This document shows positions 9,868-18,922 of a DNA stretch of 64,000 nt, in pieces. The notes under the pieces were generated by a model. It was given only the letters and a program-made list of their open reading frames with translations, was not told where the DNA came from and did no database searches. The stretch lies in contig NZ_JPOE01000005.1 of NCBI RefSeq assembly GCF_000733775.1, positions 930,001-994,000 of the forward strand, in the 5' to 3' direction. The DNA is from Thiomonas sp. FB-Cd. Its GTDB lineage: Bacteria > Pseudomonadota > Gammaproteobacteria > Burkholderiales > Burkholderiaceae_C. Numbering within the stretch: the first letter of the stretch is position 1; each line of letters starts with the position of its first letter. The translations under genes and the position numbers were made by a program.

Positions 9868-11376
9868 ATGCGCTCCTACGATCTCGCCGAACTGCTGCTG
9901 ACTGAACTGCACCGCGTGGATAGCCCCCATGCCAATGCGCCGCTCAACCGCCGCCTCTATCACACCATGCGCAGCACCATTTTGGCGGGACATCTCACCG
10001 CTGGCGCGCAACTGCCGTCAACCCGCGATCTGGCCCGCGACCTCGACCTGTCGCGCAACACGGTCATGTCAGCCGTGGGGCAACTCGCTGCCGAGGGCTA
10101 TCTCACGGCCCAGCAGGGCAGCGGCACCTATGTTTCCGACACGCTCCCTGACCAGCGCCCGCTGACGCCAGCGAGCCATGCGCGCAGCCGGCAGGCGGGG
10201 GCCGAGAGCACCAACTCACGCGACCTGTCACAACGCGGCAGTCTGCTCACGCAGAGCTCGGGCTCGCAGCAGTTCGAGGTCCAGCCTTTTGCACCCGGCG
10301 CCATTGAGTTCACCGATTTTCCGATCCAGCTCTGGCAGAAGCTGCAGGCCAAATACTGGCGAAGCCTCGACCGCGATCTGCTCGACTATGGCCAGGAGGG
10401 CGGCTACATGCCGTTGCGCGAGGCCATTGCCCAATACCTCACGCTGTCACGCTCGGTGCGCGTGAAGCCCGAGCAGGTGCTCATCACCTCAGGCACGCAG
10501 CAGGCGATCGACCTCACCGCGCGGTTGCTCACCGACCACGGCGACGAGGCGTGGGTGGAAAACCCCTGCTACTGGGGCGCCCGGCGCGCGCTGCAGTCGG
10601 CCGGGCTGACGCTGCGCCCGGTGGACGTGGACGCCGAGGGCATTGCACCATCGGCCGCAGACTGGCAACGCAACCCTCGCCTGATCTACGTCACGCCCTC
10701 ACACCAATATCCGCTGGGCCACGTCATGAGCCTGCAGCGCCGCCGCGCCCTGCTCACGTTTGCCGCCAGCCGCCGCTGCTGGATCTTCGAAGATGATTAC
10801 GACAGCGAATTCCGTTATACCGGTCGACCGTTCGCCAGCTTGCAGGGGCTGGACGAGCATGCGCAGGTGCTGTACTCCGGCACCTTCTCCAAGATCATGT
10901 ATCCCGGCATTCGCCTGGGCTATCTGGTGGTCCCGCCTGACCTGCTGGAGGCCTTCAATACCGGCCTGTACGACCTGTACCGGCCGGGGCAACTCATGCT
11001 TCAGGCCGCGCTCACCGACTTCATCACCGAGGGACACCTCAACACACTGATCCGCCGCCTGCGCGTGGCCTACCAGGCGCGGCGCGATGAGCTGGCACGC
11101 CGCATCCAGCAGTGCCTTGGCGAGCGCGTGAGCATCTCGGGCCAGGATTCCGGACTGCACCTGTGCCTGGTCTTTGACCCTGCGCAACATGTCGACGACG
11201 AGGCCATCGCCGAAGCCGCGCAGCAACAGGGCATGACCGTGCGCCCGCTCTCACGCTACTACATCGGCGAGCCGCAGCAGCGCGGGCTCATCATCGGCTA
11301 CGCCTACGTGCCCACGGAGCGCGTCGTGCCCTGGGCGCGCAAGCTGTGTGAACTGATCCGACAGCGACTGGCCTAA
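9868..11376 (+). CDS. MocR-family (GntR-type HTH plus aminotransferase fold) regulator
   Basis: A 502-residue fusion. Residues about 25-95 are a winged helix of the GntR type (LPSTRDLARDLDLSRNTVMS and a QQGSGTYV wing). Residues about 140-500 are a fold-type I aminotransferase domain with the PLP lysine in YSGTFSKIMYPGIRLGYL. Such proteins (GabR, PdxR, TauR) use PLP and an amino-compound as effectors. It is divergent from the puuD-puuA-transaminase genes, so it probably controls them in response to putrescine or GABA. The effector itself is inference. Confidence 0.85.
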   Translation: MRSYDLAELLLTELHRVDSPHANAPLNRRLYHTMRSTILAGHLTAGAQLPSTRDLARDLDLSRNTVMSAVGQLAAEGYLTAQQGSGTYVSDTLPDQRPLTPASHARSRQAGAESTNSRDLSQRGSLLTQSSGSQQFEVQPFAPGAIEFTDFPIQLWQKLQAKYWRSLDRDLLDYGQEGGYMPLREAIAQYLTLSRSVRVKPEQVLITSGTQQAIDLTARLLTDHGDEAWVENPCYWGARRALQSAGLTLRPVDVDAEGIAPSAADWQRNPRLIYVTPSHQYPLGHVMSLQRRRALLTFAASRRCWIFEDDYDSEFRYTGRPFASLQGLDEHAQVLYSGTFSKIMYPGIRLGYLVVPPDLLEAFNTGLYDLYRPGQLMLQAALTDFITEGHLNTLIRRLRVAYQARRDELARRIQQCLGERVSISGQDSGLHLCLVFDPAQHVDDEAIAEAAQQQGMTVRPLSRYYIGEPQQRGLIIGYAYVPTERVVPWARKLCELIRQRLA

Positions 11377-11390
11377 AGCGCTGCGCGCTT
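11376..11390. terminator. Short hairpin at the end of the MocR gene
   Basis: AAGCGC at 11376-11381 pairs with GCGCTT at 11385-11390 across a 3-base loop, overlapping the MocR stop codon. It lies in the 94-base gap between the convergent MocR and livF genes. No U-run follows, so termination is only possible. A second small hairpin (CCTGG/CCAGG, 11424-11437) is nearby. Confidence 0.35.
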
Positions 11391-11470
11391 CAGGCCCAGA
11401 GCGTGCCCGGAGGCGCGCGCCGGCCTGGCGAACCAGGTCTCGCGCAACCGCCCCCCGGCCGGCACAGGCC

Positions 11471-12181
11471 TCAAGCCGCGTGCGCGACGCCGGCAAGCTG
11501 CTCCATGCGCTCCGTGTCCGCGCTGAGCTCGGCTGCCGATCCGTCGTAGACGATCTCCCCCTCGCCCAGGACGTAGGCGCGATCCGCAAGTTGCAGTGCG
11601 AGAAAGGCGTTTTGCTCCACAAGCAGGACCGAGATGCCCTCATCCTTCATCCGGCCCACCGTGCGCATGACCTCCTGCACGATGATGGGCGCCAGCCCCT
11701 GAGAGGGCTCATCGAGGATCAGCAGCTTGGGGTTGAGCAGCAGGGCGCGCGCAATGGCAAGCATTTCCTGCTCCCCGCCCGACAACCGCCCGCCCTTGCT
11801 GGTGCGGCGCTCGTGCAGGCGCGGGAACAGCTTGTACACGGCGTCGATCGTCCAGGGCCCCTTGGTCTCGCGCGCCACGAGCAAATTCTCGTGCACGCTG
11901 AGGTGCCCGAAGATCTTGCGCCCTTCGGGCACGTAACCCACGCCCATGCTGGCAACGCGGTAGGGCGATGCGCCCGTCATGTCCTGGCCGAACAGCCGGA
12001 TACGGCCCTGGCGTGGCGGAGTCAGGCCCATGATCGAGCGCATGGTGGTGGTCTTGCCCGCGCCGTTGCGCCCGAGCAGCGCAACGAGCTCGCCCTCGCC
12101 CACCTTGAGTGAAACGCCGTCGAGGATGTGACTCTTGCCGTAATACGTGTGGATCGCGTCCACTTCGAGAACCATGTTCAT
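11471..12181 (-). CDS. livF: Branched-chain amino acid-type ABC transporter ATPase LivF
   Basis: Cytoplasmic ATPase of 236 residues, the shorter of the two ATP-binding subunits of a HAAT/LIV importer. Walker A is LGRNGAGKTTTM, the signature is LSGGEQEMLAIARALL, Walker B is LLILDEPSQGL and the switch region is VLLVEQN. The NTYYGKSHIL-like opening (IHTYYGKSHILDGVSL) is typical of LivF. It is the last gene of a five-gene minus-strand operon (binding protein, livH, livM, livG, livF). The substrate need not be a branched-chain amino acid; neighbours suggest an amino or amide compound. Confidence 0.9.
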   Translation of the reverse strand: MNMVLEVDAIHTYYGKSHILDGVSLKVGEGELVALLGRNGAGKTTTMRSIMGLTPPRQGRIRLFGQDMTGASPYRVASMGVGYVPEGRKIFGHLSVHENLLVARETKGPWTIDAVYKLFPRLHERRTSKGGRLSGGEQEMLAIARALLLNPKLLILDEPSQGLAPIIVQEVMRTVGRMKDEGISVLLVEQNAFLALQLADRAYVLGEGEIVYDGSAAELSADTERMEQLAGVAHAA

Positions 12182-12257
12182 GGGGAGACCCTTGTGCGGG
12201 GCGCAGCACGCCTGTGCGGCGTGGCGCCTTGTTCAGGAGCGGACATGCAGCGTACCC

Positions 12258-13007
12258 TCACGCCGCCTGTCCCAGATAAGCGGCCTGCACGGCCGCATTG
12301 TTGGCGATCTCGTGGGCGTTGCCCTCGGCCAACATGGTGCCGTTGTCCAGCACGGTGATGCGGTCGGCAATGCCGAAGACAATCTCCATGTCGTGTTCGA
12401 CGAACAGGGTCGTGATCCCCTGCTCCTTGTTCAGGCGCCGGATCAATGCCGTCATGTTCTGAGTCTCCTCGTCGCCCATGCCCGCGGTCGGCTCGTCGAG
12501 CAGCAGCAGCTTGGGCTTGCGCGACAGGGCGATGCCCACCTCAACGACGCGCTGATCCCCGTGCGAGAGTTCGCCCGCGATGCGATCGGCCTTGGCTGCG
12601 ATGCCCACGACCTGCATGAGCTCCTGCACACGCTCGTCGATTCGGGCGCGCAAGGCACGCGACATCCACGGCCGGCTGCTCACGCCCATCGCCACTTCGG
12701 CGGCGATGCGCAGGTTTTCGTAAACCGACAGCGACAGGAAGATCTCCGTGATCTGGAACGTGCGGATGATGCCCTGCTGGACCAGCGCGGAGGGGCTGAC
12801 CCGCATGATGGGCTCGCCATCGAACAGGATGTCGCCACTGCTGGGCGGGAAAAAGCCGCTGATCAGGTTGAACAGCGTCGTCTTGCCGGCGCCGTTGGGA
12901 CCGATCACCGCGCGCAACTCGCCCGGGGCGACCGTCAGCGAGATATCACTGAGTGCCTGCAGCGCCCCGAAGCGCCGGGAAACCGATTGAAGTTGAAGCA
13001 GGCTCAT
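12258..13007 (-). CDS. livG: Branched-chain amino acid-type ABC transporter ATPase LivG
   Basis: Cytoplasmic ATPase of 249 residues. Walker A is IGPNGAGKTTLFNLISG, the signature is LSHGDQRVVEVGIAL and Walker B is LLLLDEPTAGM followed by FVEHDMEIVF. The LSHGDQ signature variant is common in LivG and urea-transporter UrtD proteins. The start overlaps livM by four bases. It dimerises with LivF to drive the LivH/LivM channel. Confidence 0.9.
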   Translation of the reverse strand: MSLLQLQSVSRRFGALQALSDISLTVAPGELRAVIGPNGAGKTTLFNLISGFFPPSSGDILFDGEPIMRVSPSALVQQGIIRTFQITEIFLSLSVYENLRIAAEVAMGVSSRPWMSRALRARIDERVQELMQVVGIAAKADRIAGELSHGDQRVVEVGIALSRKPKLLLLDEPTAGMGDEETQNMTALIRRLNKEQGITTLFVEHDMEIVFGIADRITVLDNGTMLAEGNAHEIANNAAVQAAYLGQAA

Positions 13008-14005
13008 TGTTTGCCCTTGCGTTGCAGAAAACCCATGATGCCGAGCGGGAAGAACAGCACCGACAGGATGAAGATCAACCCGATCACCGACATCCAGTTG
13101 TCGGTCACGGTGCTGGCATAGTCACGCACGAGGACGAAGATCGCAGCGCCAACAAAGGGCCCCCAGAAGTTGCGCATGCCGCCGAGCACGGCAATGACCA
13201 CCAGATCCCCCGAGAGCGTGTAGTTGAGGCTATTGGGGGAGGTGAAGTTGTCGAGAAGCGCATTGAGGCCACCCGCGAGCGCCACGATGAAGCCCGAGAT
13301 CGCGAAGGACACGGCCGCGTAGCGCTGCACCCGCACGCCCAGGAAGGTCAGCCTTTTCTGGTTCTCCCGAATGGCGACGAACGTATGGCCGATGGGCGAA
13401 TTCAGCACCATCCACAACACGGCCGCACCCAGACCGAAGCACAGCAGCACCAGGTAGTACAGGCCCAGGGACCCCAGCGTCCAGCTCACGCCGGGCAGAA
13501 CGGAAATCGCATGGCGCGAGAAGCCCGTCAGCCCGTCGTAACCGCCAGTGACCGCCTGCCAGCGAATGGCCACGAAGTAGAACAACTGACCGATGGCGAT
13601 CGTGATCATCGCGAAATAGATGCCCCTGCGTCGAACCGCGATCGGCGCCAGCACCGTGGCCACCACCCCGCCAAGCAGCGTGCCGCAAAGCAGCGCCAGC
13701 GGCACGCTGTGCGTGGCGTACTTGAGCATCAGCCCGACGCCGTACGACCCCAGCCCGAAATAGGCCGCATGGCCGAAGGACAGACCTCCGGTGAAACCAA
13801 GCAGCAGGTTCAGGCCCATGGCCGCCAGCGCATAGATGAGAACGCGCGACGCGATATCGTTGTACCCGCCCACGTAGGGCAGCCACGCCGGGGCGCTCAG
13901 CAAAAGCACGGCGAGCACCACGGTGCCCAGGCGGGATTTGCCCCATCCGCCCGCCGAGACGACCGGCACGGCCGGCGGCATCGTTGAAACCATTTCATCC
14001 TTCAT
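13004..14005 (-). CDS. livM: Branched-chain amino acid-type ABC transporter permease LivM
   Basis: Inner-membrane permease of 333 residues with about nine hydrophobic segments. It has the conserved LLLGFTGGLSFGHAAYFGLG motif of the LivM family and the cytoplasmic loop FSPIGHTFVAIRENQKRLTF-like region (NSPIGHTFVAIRENQKRLTF). The start and end each overlap the neighbours by four bases, showing tight coupling within the operon. The longer N-terminus before the first helix (residues 1-25) is proline-rich and probably cytoplasmic. Confidence 0.9.
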   Translation of the reverse strand: MKDEMVSTMPPAVPVVSAGGWGKSRLGTVVLAVLLLSAPAWLPYVGGYNDIASRVLIYALAAMGLNLLLGFTGGLSFGHAAYFGLGSYGVGLMLKYATHSVPLALLCGTLLGGVVATVLAPIAVRRRGIYFAMITIAIGQLFYFVAIRWQAVTGGYDGLTGFSRHAISVLPGVSWTLGSLGLYYLVLLCFGLGAAVLWMVLNSPIGHTFVAIRENQKRLTFLGVRVQRYAAVSFAISGFIVALAGGLNALLDNFTSPNSLNYTLSGDLVVIAVLGGMRNFWGPFVGAAIFVLVRDYASTVTDNWMSVIGLIFILSVLFFPLGIMGFLQRKGKQ

Positions 14006-14871
14006 TCGAGCAAGCCCTCCTGGCCCATCAGGCCGCGCGGTCGCACGACCAGCATCACGCCCATGATCAGATAAATCACCGCCTCGCTGGCGGCGGGGAA
14101 ATACGCCGTGGTCACGCCCGACGCCACGCCGATCAGAAGACCGCCGAGCAGGGACCCAAGCAACGAGCCGACCCCACCGACCACGATGGCCACGAATGCG
14201 GGCATCAGCAGCCCGTCACCCATGGTCGGGTCCAGCCCGAGCTGCCCGGCCGCCAGGATGCCCGCCACGCCCGCGAACACGATGCCGATCACGAAATTGG
14301 CCGTGCGCAGCAGGTAGATGTTCACGCCGAGGGCCGACACCGTCTCCAGATCGGCATTGCCGGCGCGGATGCGGATGCCCAGGCGCGTGAAGCGCAGCAC
14401 GCCGAACAGCACCGCCGTGCCAACCAGCGCCACGGCCACGACAAACAGGCGGTAACCGGTGAGGAAGAAGTAGGTCTGGCTCAGCGGGTGTCCGAGTGCC
14501 GAGGGAATGGCCAGCGGCACCCCCGTGGCACCCCAGATGGTGCGAATCGCGTCCTGCATGATCATGGCCAGGCCGAAGGTCAGCAGCAGGGAATACAGCG
14601 GATCGCGCTTGTACAGGCGGCGGATCAGCACCATTTCCACGGCCAGCCCGAGCACCCCCGCAAGCACGGGTGCCACGAACAGCGCACCCCAGAATCCCAG
14701 GTAGGGCGCCAGCGTATAGGCGAAATATGCAGCAAGAGCCATGAAGGCTCCCTGCGCGAAGTTGATCGTATTGTTCAGGCCCAGGATGAGGGCCAGGCCG
14801 AGCGCCAGGAGTGCGTAGAACGCACCCGTGATGAGCCCGTTGAACAGGTTGAAAACGAGGACGAGATTCAA
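14002..14871 (-). CDS. livH: Branched-chain amino acid-type ABC transporter permease LivH
   Basis: Inner-membrane permease of 289 residues. It shows the LivH-type opening (FNGLITGAFYALLALGLALI), the GLNNTINFAQGAFMALAAYF block, and the cytoplasmic loop around FTRLGIRIRAGNADLETVSA. About eight membrane segments are visible. It follows the binding-protein gene after an 86-base gap that contains a strong stem-loop, and overlaps livM by four bases. Confidence 0.9.
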   Translation of the reverse strand: MNLVLVFNLFNGLITGAFYALLALGLALILGLNNTINFAQGAFMALAAYFAYTLAPYLGFWGALFVAPVLAGVLGLAVEMVLIRRLYKRDPLYSLLLTFGLAMIMQDAIRTIWGATGVPLAIPSALGHPLSQTYFFLTGYRLFVVAVALVGTAVLFGVLRFTRLGIRIRAGNADLETVSALGVNIYLLRTANFVIGIVFAGVAGILAAGQLGLDPTMGDGLLMPAFVAIVVGGVGSLLGSLLGGLLIGVASGVTTAYFPAASEAVIYLIMGVMLVVRPRGLMGQEGLLE

Positions 14872-14899
14872 GGCCGAGCCTCCGGTCCGTCAAAGAGAT

Positions 14900-14939
14900 G
14901 GCCCGGGATGCGCAACACAAAGGGTGCGCCTCCCGGGCC
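14900..14939 (-). promoter_or_regulatory. Stem-loop between the binding-protein gene and livH
   Basis: GGCCCGGG at 14900-14907 pairs with CCCGGGCC at 14932-14939. A second inner stem of GCGC (14910-14913 with 14926-14929) extends it after a 2-base internal loop. No U-run follows on the minus strand. As in the pot operon, the hairpin lies just after the solute-binding protein gene and could raise its expression over the membrane subunits. Confidence 0.65.
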
Positions 14940-14957
14940 GGTGGATGAAACCCGCGC

Positions 14958-16217
14958 TCAGGTGCGCGGCAGCTTGCAGCCCATTTCCTGGGGTGACAGC
15001 GCGATGCTCGCTCCGGGCACGATCGCCGACACGTCGAACAGGTTCGGGTAGGTTCCAGTCTGGATCACATGACCGGGGAACATGCTGATCATCAGCTGGT
15101 GATCCTCGGCGCGATAGACCGGCGCAGTCGGCTGCAGGGCGACCTCAGGCGGCAGCACCAGACCTTCCATGGCTTTCACCACCTTGGCCGTGTCGGTCGA
15201 CTTGGCCCTTTCCACGGCCAGCTTGATGGCATAGGTCGAGGCATAGCCGAACCAGACGCGCGCCGTTGGATATTCACCCTTGTGCGCAGCGGAGAAGCGC
15301 TTGACGAAATCGGCCACGTGCGGCGTCTTGGGCTGGTTCCAGTACCACTCCATGGTCCACCAGCCGTAGCGCGCGGCCTCCGGCAGGGCCTGCGCCTGCT
15401 CCAGCTCGAACAGGGCGCCACCCACGGCGATGTCCTTGTTGATGCCAAACTGCGCGATCTGCTTCATGCAGTTGACCTGGTCGTTGCCGGCCAGCAGCAG
15501 GCAGAGCACTTGCGGCGACTTGGCCTTCACATCGATCAGGTACGAGGAAAAGTCCGTCGTGCCCACGGGCACCAAGGCCCCGCCGACGACCGTGCCCCCC
15601 ACCTTCTTGAGCTGGGTCGTGTAGTCCGTCTGCTCCGATTTGCCGAAGGCATAGTCGGTGGTGAGGAAGTACCACTTCTTGCCGAACTTCTTGTAGAGGG
15701 TTTCGAAATCCCCGGCCGTCAGCATCCAGGTGGTGGAGCAGGTGCGGAACGTGGTGCTCTTGCACTCCGAGCCGGTCAGGCTGTCGACGTGGCCCCCTGT
15801 GCACAGGAACAACTTGTTGTGCTGGTTGGCAAACTGCGAAACGGCCAGCGAAGCGGCCGAATTCACCGTGCCCATCAGGAAGTCCACTTTGTCCTGGCTC
15901 ACCAGTCGCGACGACTTGTCGACTGCGGTGCCGGGGTTGCCCGCACTGTCCTCCACCAAAACCTGCAGCGGCCTGCCGAGGATGCCGCCAGCCTTGTTGA
16001 TTTCGGCCTCGGCGAATTGGGCGCCCTTGATTTCGCTGTGCCCGAGTGCGGCAAAGGTGCTGGTGATCGGGTCGACCAGGCCGATCTTGATCGGCGTTTC
16101 GCTCGCGGCCCAGGTGGGTTTGGCTGTCGCGAACATCGTGGCCAACCCCATCGCTCCGGCGGTCTTCAGAAAGTCGCGTCGATCGAAACCCTCTTCGGGC
16201 TTGTCCTGTTCATGCAT
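14958..16217 (-). CDS. Periplasmic substrate-binding protein of the LIV-type transporter, probable Tat substrate
   Basis: A 419-residue type I periplasmic binding protein (Peripla_BP_6 group). The N-terminus has a twin-arginine motif (DRRDFLKTAGAMG) and a mild hydrophobic stretch ending near AKPTWAA, so export is likely by Tat. The mature part begins IKIGLVDPITSTFAALG and contains the ligand-domain block INKAGGILGRPLQVLVEDS. I chose the ATG at 16217, after a good AAGGAG site; the frame continues 21 codons further upstream. It is similar to amide/urea/branched-chain amino acid receptors. The ligand cannot be told from sequence alone. Confidence 0.85.
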   Translation of the reverse strand: MHEQDKPEEGFDRRDFLKTAGAMGLATMFATAKPTWAASETPIKIGLVDPITSTFAALGHSEIKGAQFAEAEINKAGGILGRPLQVLVEDSAGNPGTAVDKSSRLVSQDKVDFLMGTVNSAASLAVSQFANQHNKLFLCTGGHVDSLTGSECKSTTFRTCSTTWMLTAGDFETLYKKFGKKWYFLTTDYAFGKSEQTDYTTQLKKVGGTVVGGALVPVGTTDFSSYLIDVKAKSPQVLCLLLAGNDQVNCMKQIAQFGINKDIAVGGALFELEQAQALPEAARYGWWTMEWYWNQPKTPHVADFVKRFSAAHKGEYPTARVWFGYASTYAIKLAVERAKSTDTAKVVKAMEGLVLPPEVALQPTAPVYRAEDHQLMISMFPGHVIQTGTYPNLFDVSAIVPGASIALSPQEMGCKLPRT

Positions 16218-16315
16218 GCGTGTCTCCTTGTCGTCGTTTGAACGCGTTGTTGCCATTCGGCGGGCCGATCCTAGGCTCATTGGGCCCGTGCGAAAATCCG
16301 GGAAAGTCGCCAGAC

Positions 16316-16353
16316 ATGTAACTCTACGTTACATCCGCATGATTCGCATGCGG
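16316..16353. promoter_or_regulatory. Two adjacent inverted repeats upstream of the LIV-type operon
   Basis: ATGTAACTCTACGTTACAT (16316-16334) is a perfect 7-base inverted repeat with a 5-base spacer. It abuts CCGCAT-N7-ATGCGG (16335-16353), a second perfect repeat. They lie about 100-135 bases before the ATG of the substrate-binding protein in a 272-base gap with no other gene. They look like operators for dimeric regulators. The first resembles a TyrR box in its half-sites but has 5 rather than 6 spacer bases, so I do not assign it. Confidence 0.5.
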
Positions 16354-16489
16354 GAAATCGCGGAGATTTCACTCTCAAAACCCACCTGTAAGGGTGCGTT
16401 TCATATATTTCCCCTGCCGCCTGCAAAACACCTTCGCCCAAACCGCAGGGAATGCGCCGCTTGCGCCTTGCCGGGCCTCCACCGCAGGC

Positions 16490-17800
16490 CTAGACGAGCT
16501 CACGCAGCCGGTACCAAAGCATGCCCAGGACCAGGGCGGGCGTGCGCAACAGGTCCCCACCGGGAAACGCGCGGTGGCGCAAGCGGGCGAACAGATCGAA
16601 GCGCTCGGCCTGGCCGCTGATGGCCTGCGCCGCAAGCTGCCCGGCAAGGCCCGTGAGGGCCAGGCCATGGCCGGAAAAGCCCTGCAGGTACAGCACGTCA
16701 GGGCTCAATCGGCCGAAATCCGGCGCGCGGTTCATGCTGATGTCCACAAACCCGCCCCACGCGTGCGTCACGGCCACATCCTGCAGCTGCGGAAAGACCC
16801 GCATCATGCCCCGGCGCATGGTGGCAGCCAGGTCGCGTGGCGAGACGGTGGAATAGCTCACCCTGCCACCGAACAGCAAGCGGTCATCGCCCGACAGCCG
16901 GTAGTAGTCGAGCACGAACTGGTTGTCGCTGACTGCGGCGCGATTGCGGATCAGCGCATCCGCCCGCTCACGCCCGAGCGGCTCGGTGGCGATGATGTAG
17001 GTGCCCACGGGCATGATGCGTCGCGCAAGCATCGGCGCCACCGCGCCCAGATGGGTATTGCCCGCGAGCAGCACGTGGTTGCAACGCACCTCGCCCTGCG
17101 CCGTGCGCACCTGAGCCTGCCCTGCAGCGCGGGCCGCAGGCTGCACCTGCACCACCTCGCTGTGCTCGTGAATCACGGCACCCGCCTGGCTTGCCGCGCG
17201 CGCCAGACCCAGCGTGTAATTCAGCGGGTGCAGGTGGCCACTGAGGGGGTCCATCACGCCGCCCACGTAACGCGCGCTTGCAATCGCGGCGTGGGTGGCA
17301 GCCGCATCCAGCCACTGCAGGTGGCTGGCGCCGTAACGTGTGTGCATGTGCTCGGCCCAGTGCCGCAGCTCACGCGCCTTCTTGGGCGTGACGGCCACCG
17401 TCAGCGCCCCGGGTGTCCAGTCGCAGGCGATCGCGTGGCGCTCGATGCGCCGCTGCATGAGTTGCAGCGCCTCGAGCGACATGTCCCAGGCCGCCTGCGC
17501 CGCAGGATGGCCGAGCTGCTGCTCGAAGGGCGCCATCTCGCTTGCGTAGCCGCCAAGCGCCTGCCCGCCATTGCGCCCCGAAGCACCCCAGCCCACGCGC
17601 ATGGCTTCGAGCACGACCACGCGCATGCCGCGCTGCGCAAGCTCGAGCGCGGCTGACAATCCGGCCAGGCCGGCGCCCACCACGCAGACGTCGGCTTGCG
17701 CGCTGCCGCGAAGCGGCGCATGGCTGGGCGCGGCGTGCGCGGTGGCCTGGTAGTAGGAATGCTCCACCAGTGCCTGGGCCTGCTGCTGCAGGCGCATCAT
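16490..17800 (-). CDS. puuB: FAD-dependent gamma-glutamylputrescine oxidoreductase (PuuB/OrdL-like)
   Basis: A 436-residue flavoprotein of the DAO family. The dinucleotide-binding motif VCVVGAGLAGLSAALELA is near residues 38-55, and WGASGRNGGQALGGYASEM follows as in PuuB/OrdL proteins. The C-terminal FAD contact is LYLQGFSGHGLALTGLAG. It should oxidise gamma-glutamylputrescine to the aldehyde. The ATG at 17800 overlaps the agmatinase stop (ATGATG), so the two are translated together. It is separated from puuA/puuD by the LIV operon. Oxidation of another amine is possible. Confidence 0.82.
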   Translation of the reverse strand: MMRLQQQAQALVEHSYYQATAHAAPSHAPLRGSAQADVCVVGAGLAGLSAALELAQRGMRVVVLEAMRVGWGASGRNGGQALGGYASEMAPFEQQLGHPAAQAAWDMSLEALQLMQRRIERHAIACDWTPGALTVAVTPKKARELRHWAEHMHTRYGASHLQWLDAAATHAAIASARYVGGVMDPLSGHLHPLNYTLGLARAASQAGAVIHEHSEVVQVQPAARAAGQAQVRTAQGEVRCNHVLLAGNTHLGAVAPMLARRIMPVGTYIIATEPLGRERADALIRNRAAVSDNQFVLDYYRLSGDDRLLFGGRVSYSTVSPRDLAATMRRGMMRVFPQLQDVAVTHAWGGFVDISMNRAPDFGRLSPDVLYLQGFSGHGLALTGLAGQLAAQAISGQAERFDLFARLRHRAFPGGDLLRTPALVLGMLWYRLRELV

Positions 17801-18750
17801 GGTGCCACCCCGCGCGCGCCTGCGGCAATGCGGGCGCAAAGATAGGTCCACACGAAGACCGCTGCAGCGTTGGCCGTGAGTTCGGCATGGTCATACGCGG
17901 GCGCCACCTCGACGCAATCCATGCCGACAAAGGGCAGCGATTGAGCGCACAGGTCCTCGAGCAGACTCAGCACCTGGTTCGTCGACAGCCCCCCGGGCTC
18001 GGGTGTGCCCGTGCCCGGCGCGTACGCCGGATCAAGGCAGTCGATGTCCAGCGTCAGGTAGACCGGCGCACCGCTGGCACGCAATCGCTCCGTGACGTCC
18101 GAGACGACGCCCGCCAGTTGGAGCGGACTTTCCAGACCGCGAAGCGCACGCGCGGTGTAAATGCACCCGCCAATATCCTCCACATACTCTCGCGCCTCAC
18201 GCACCGCAGCCGACCGTATGCCCAGCTGCACCATGCCCTGCGGCACGATGAGCCCCTCCCGATGCGCCTCGTAGACCCAGGTGCCGTGCCCCGATGGCTC
18301 GCCGAAGTGATCGCTCCACGTGTCGCAATGGGCGTCGAAGTGCAGCACCGCAAGCGCGCGGCCATGCACCTTGCGCGCAGCGCGCAGGAGCGACAAGGTG
18401 ATGGAATGGTCGCCGCCCAGCCACAGCATGTGCCGTGAGCGCATCAGCGCCTCGGCCTGCGGCTCCAGCGCGGCTCGCATCTCCAGCAGACTGGTATTGG
18501 GCAGATGCAGGTCGCCATGATCGGCCAGCTGCGCCGTGGGCGCCACGTCAAACACCGGGTGCGTGGCATCACACAGCATGGCACTGGCCTGCCGGATGGC
18601 CGCCGGGCCGAAGCGCGCCCCCGGACGGTTCGTCACGGCACCGTCCCAGGCCACGCCGGCCAGACCGAAAGGTGCCTCATCATGCGATTCGCCCGACGCG
18701 GCGCGAAGGAATCGTTGTTGCGACAAGAAAGCAAAACCGTGCTGGGCCAT
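17797..18750 (-). CDS. speB: Agmatinase / ureohydrolase
   Basis: A 317-residue manganese ureohydrolase. All metal-binding motifs are present: GGDHS, DAHCDT and LDIDCLDPAYAPGTGTPEPG. Agmatinase converts agmatine to putrescine and urea; guanidinobutyrase and related enzymes share these motifs. Coupling to the PuuB-like oxidase through an ATGA overlap favours a substrate that feeds the putrescine/GABA route. Confidence 0.85.
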   Translation of the reverse strand: MAQHGFAFLSQQRFLRAASGESHDEAPFGLAGVAWDGAVTNRPGARFGPAAIRQASAMLCDATHPVFDVAPTAQLADHGDLHLPNTSLLEMRAALEPQAEALMRSRHMLWLGGDHSITLSLLRAARKVHGRALAVLHFDAHCDTWSDHFGEPSGHGTWVYEAHREGLIVPQGMVQLGIRSAAVREAREYVEDIGGCIYTARALRGLESPLQLAGVVSDVTERLRASGAPVYLTLDIDCLDPAYAPGTGTPEPGGLSTNQVLSLLEDLCAQSLPFVGMDCVEVAPAYDHAELTANAAAVFVWTYLCARIAAGARGVAP

Positions 18751-18922
18751 GGGTGTTGTGAAATGCGGATGGAACGAGGTCGATTCGGGTCAGTGCTGTT
18801 GACTGCCCCCAAAGCGGTCTGGAGAATAGGTCAGAATTTGCATCACTGATGGAACCACTTTGCAGCTCATGCGCGGGACCACTTCACGGCATCCGCCCCG
18901 GGAACCCCATGCCGGGGCCGCA

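Noticed and set aside
18833..18850. GG...TTTGCAT motif resembling a sigma-54 promoter before the HemL-like aminotransferase
   Set aside because: The GG-to-GC distance is 9 rather than 10 bases, and RpoN is strict about spacing.
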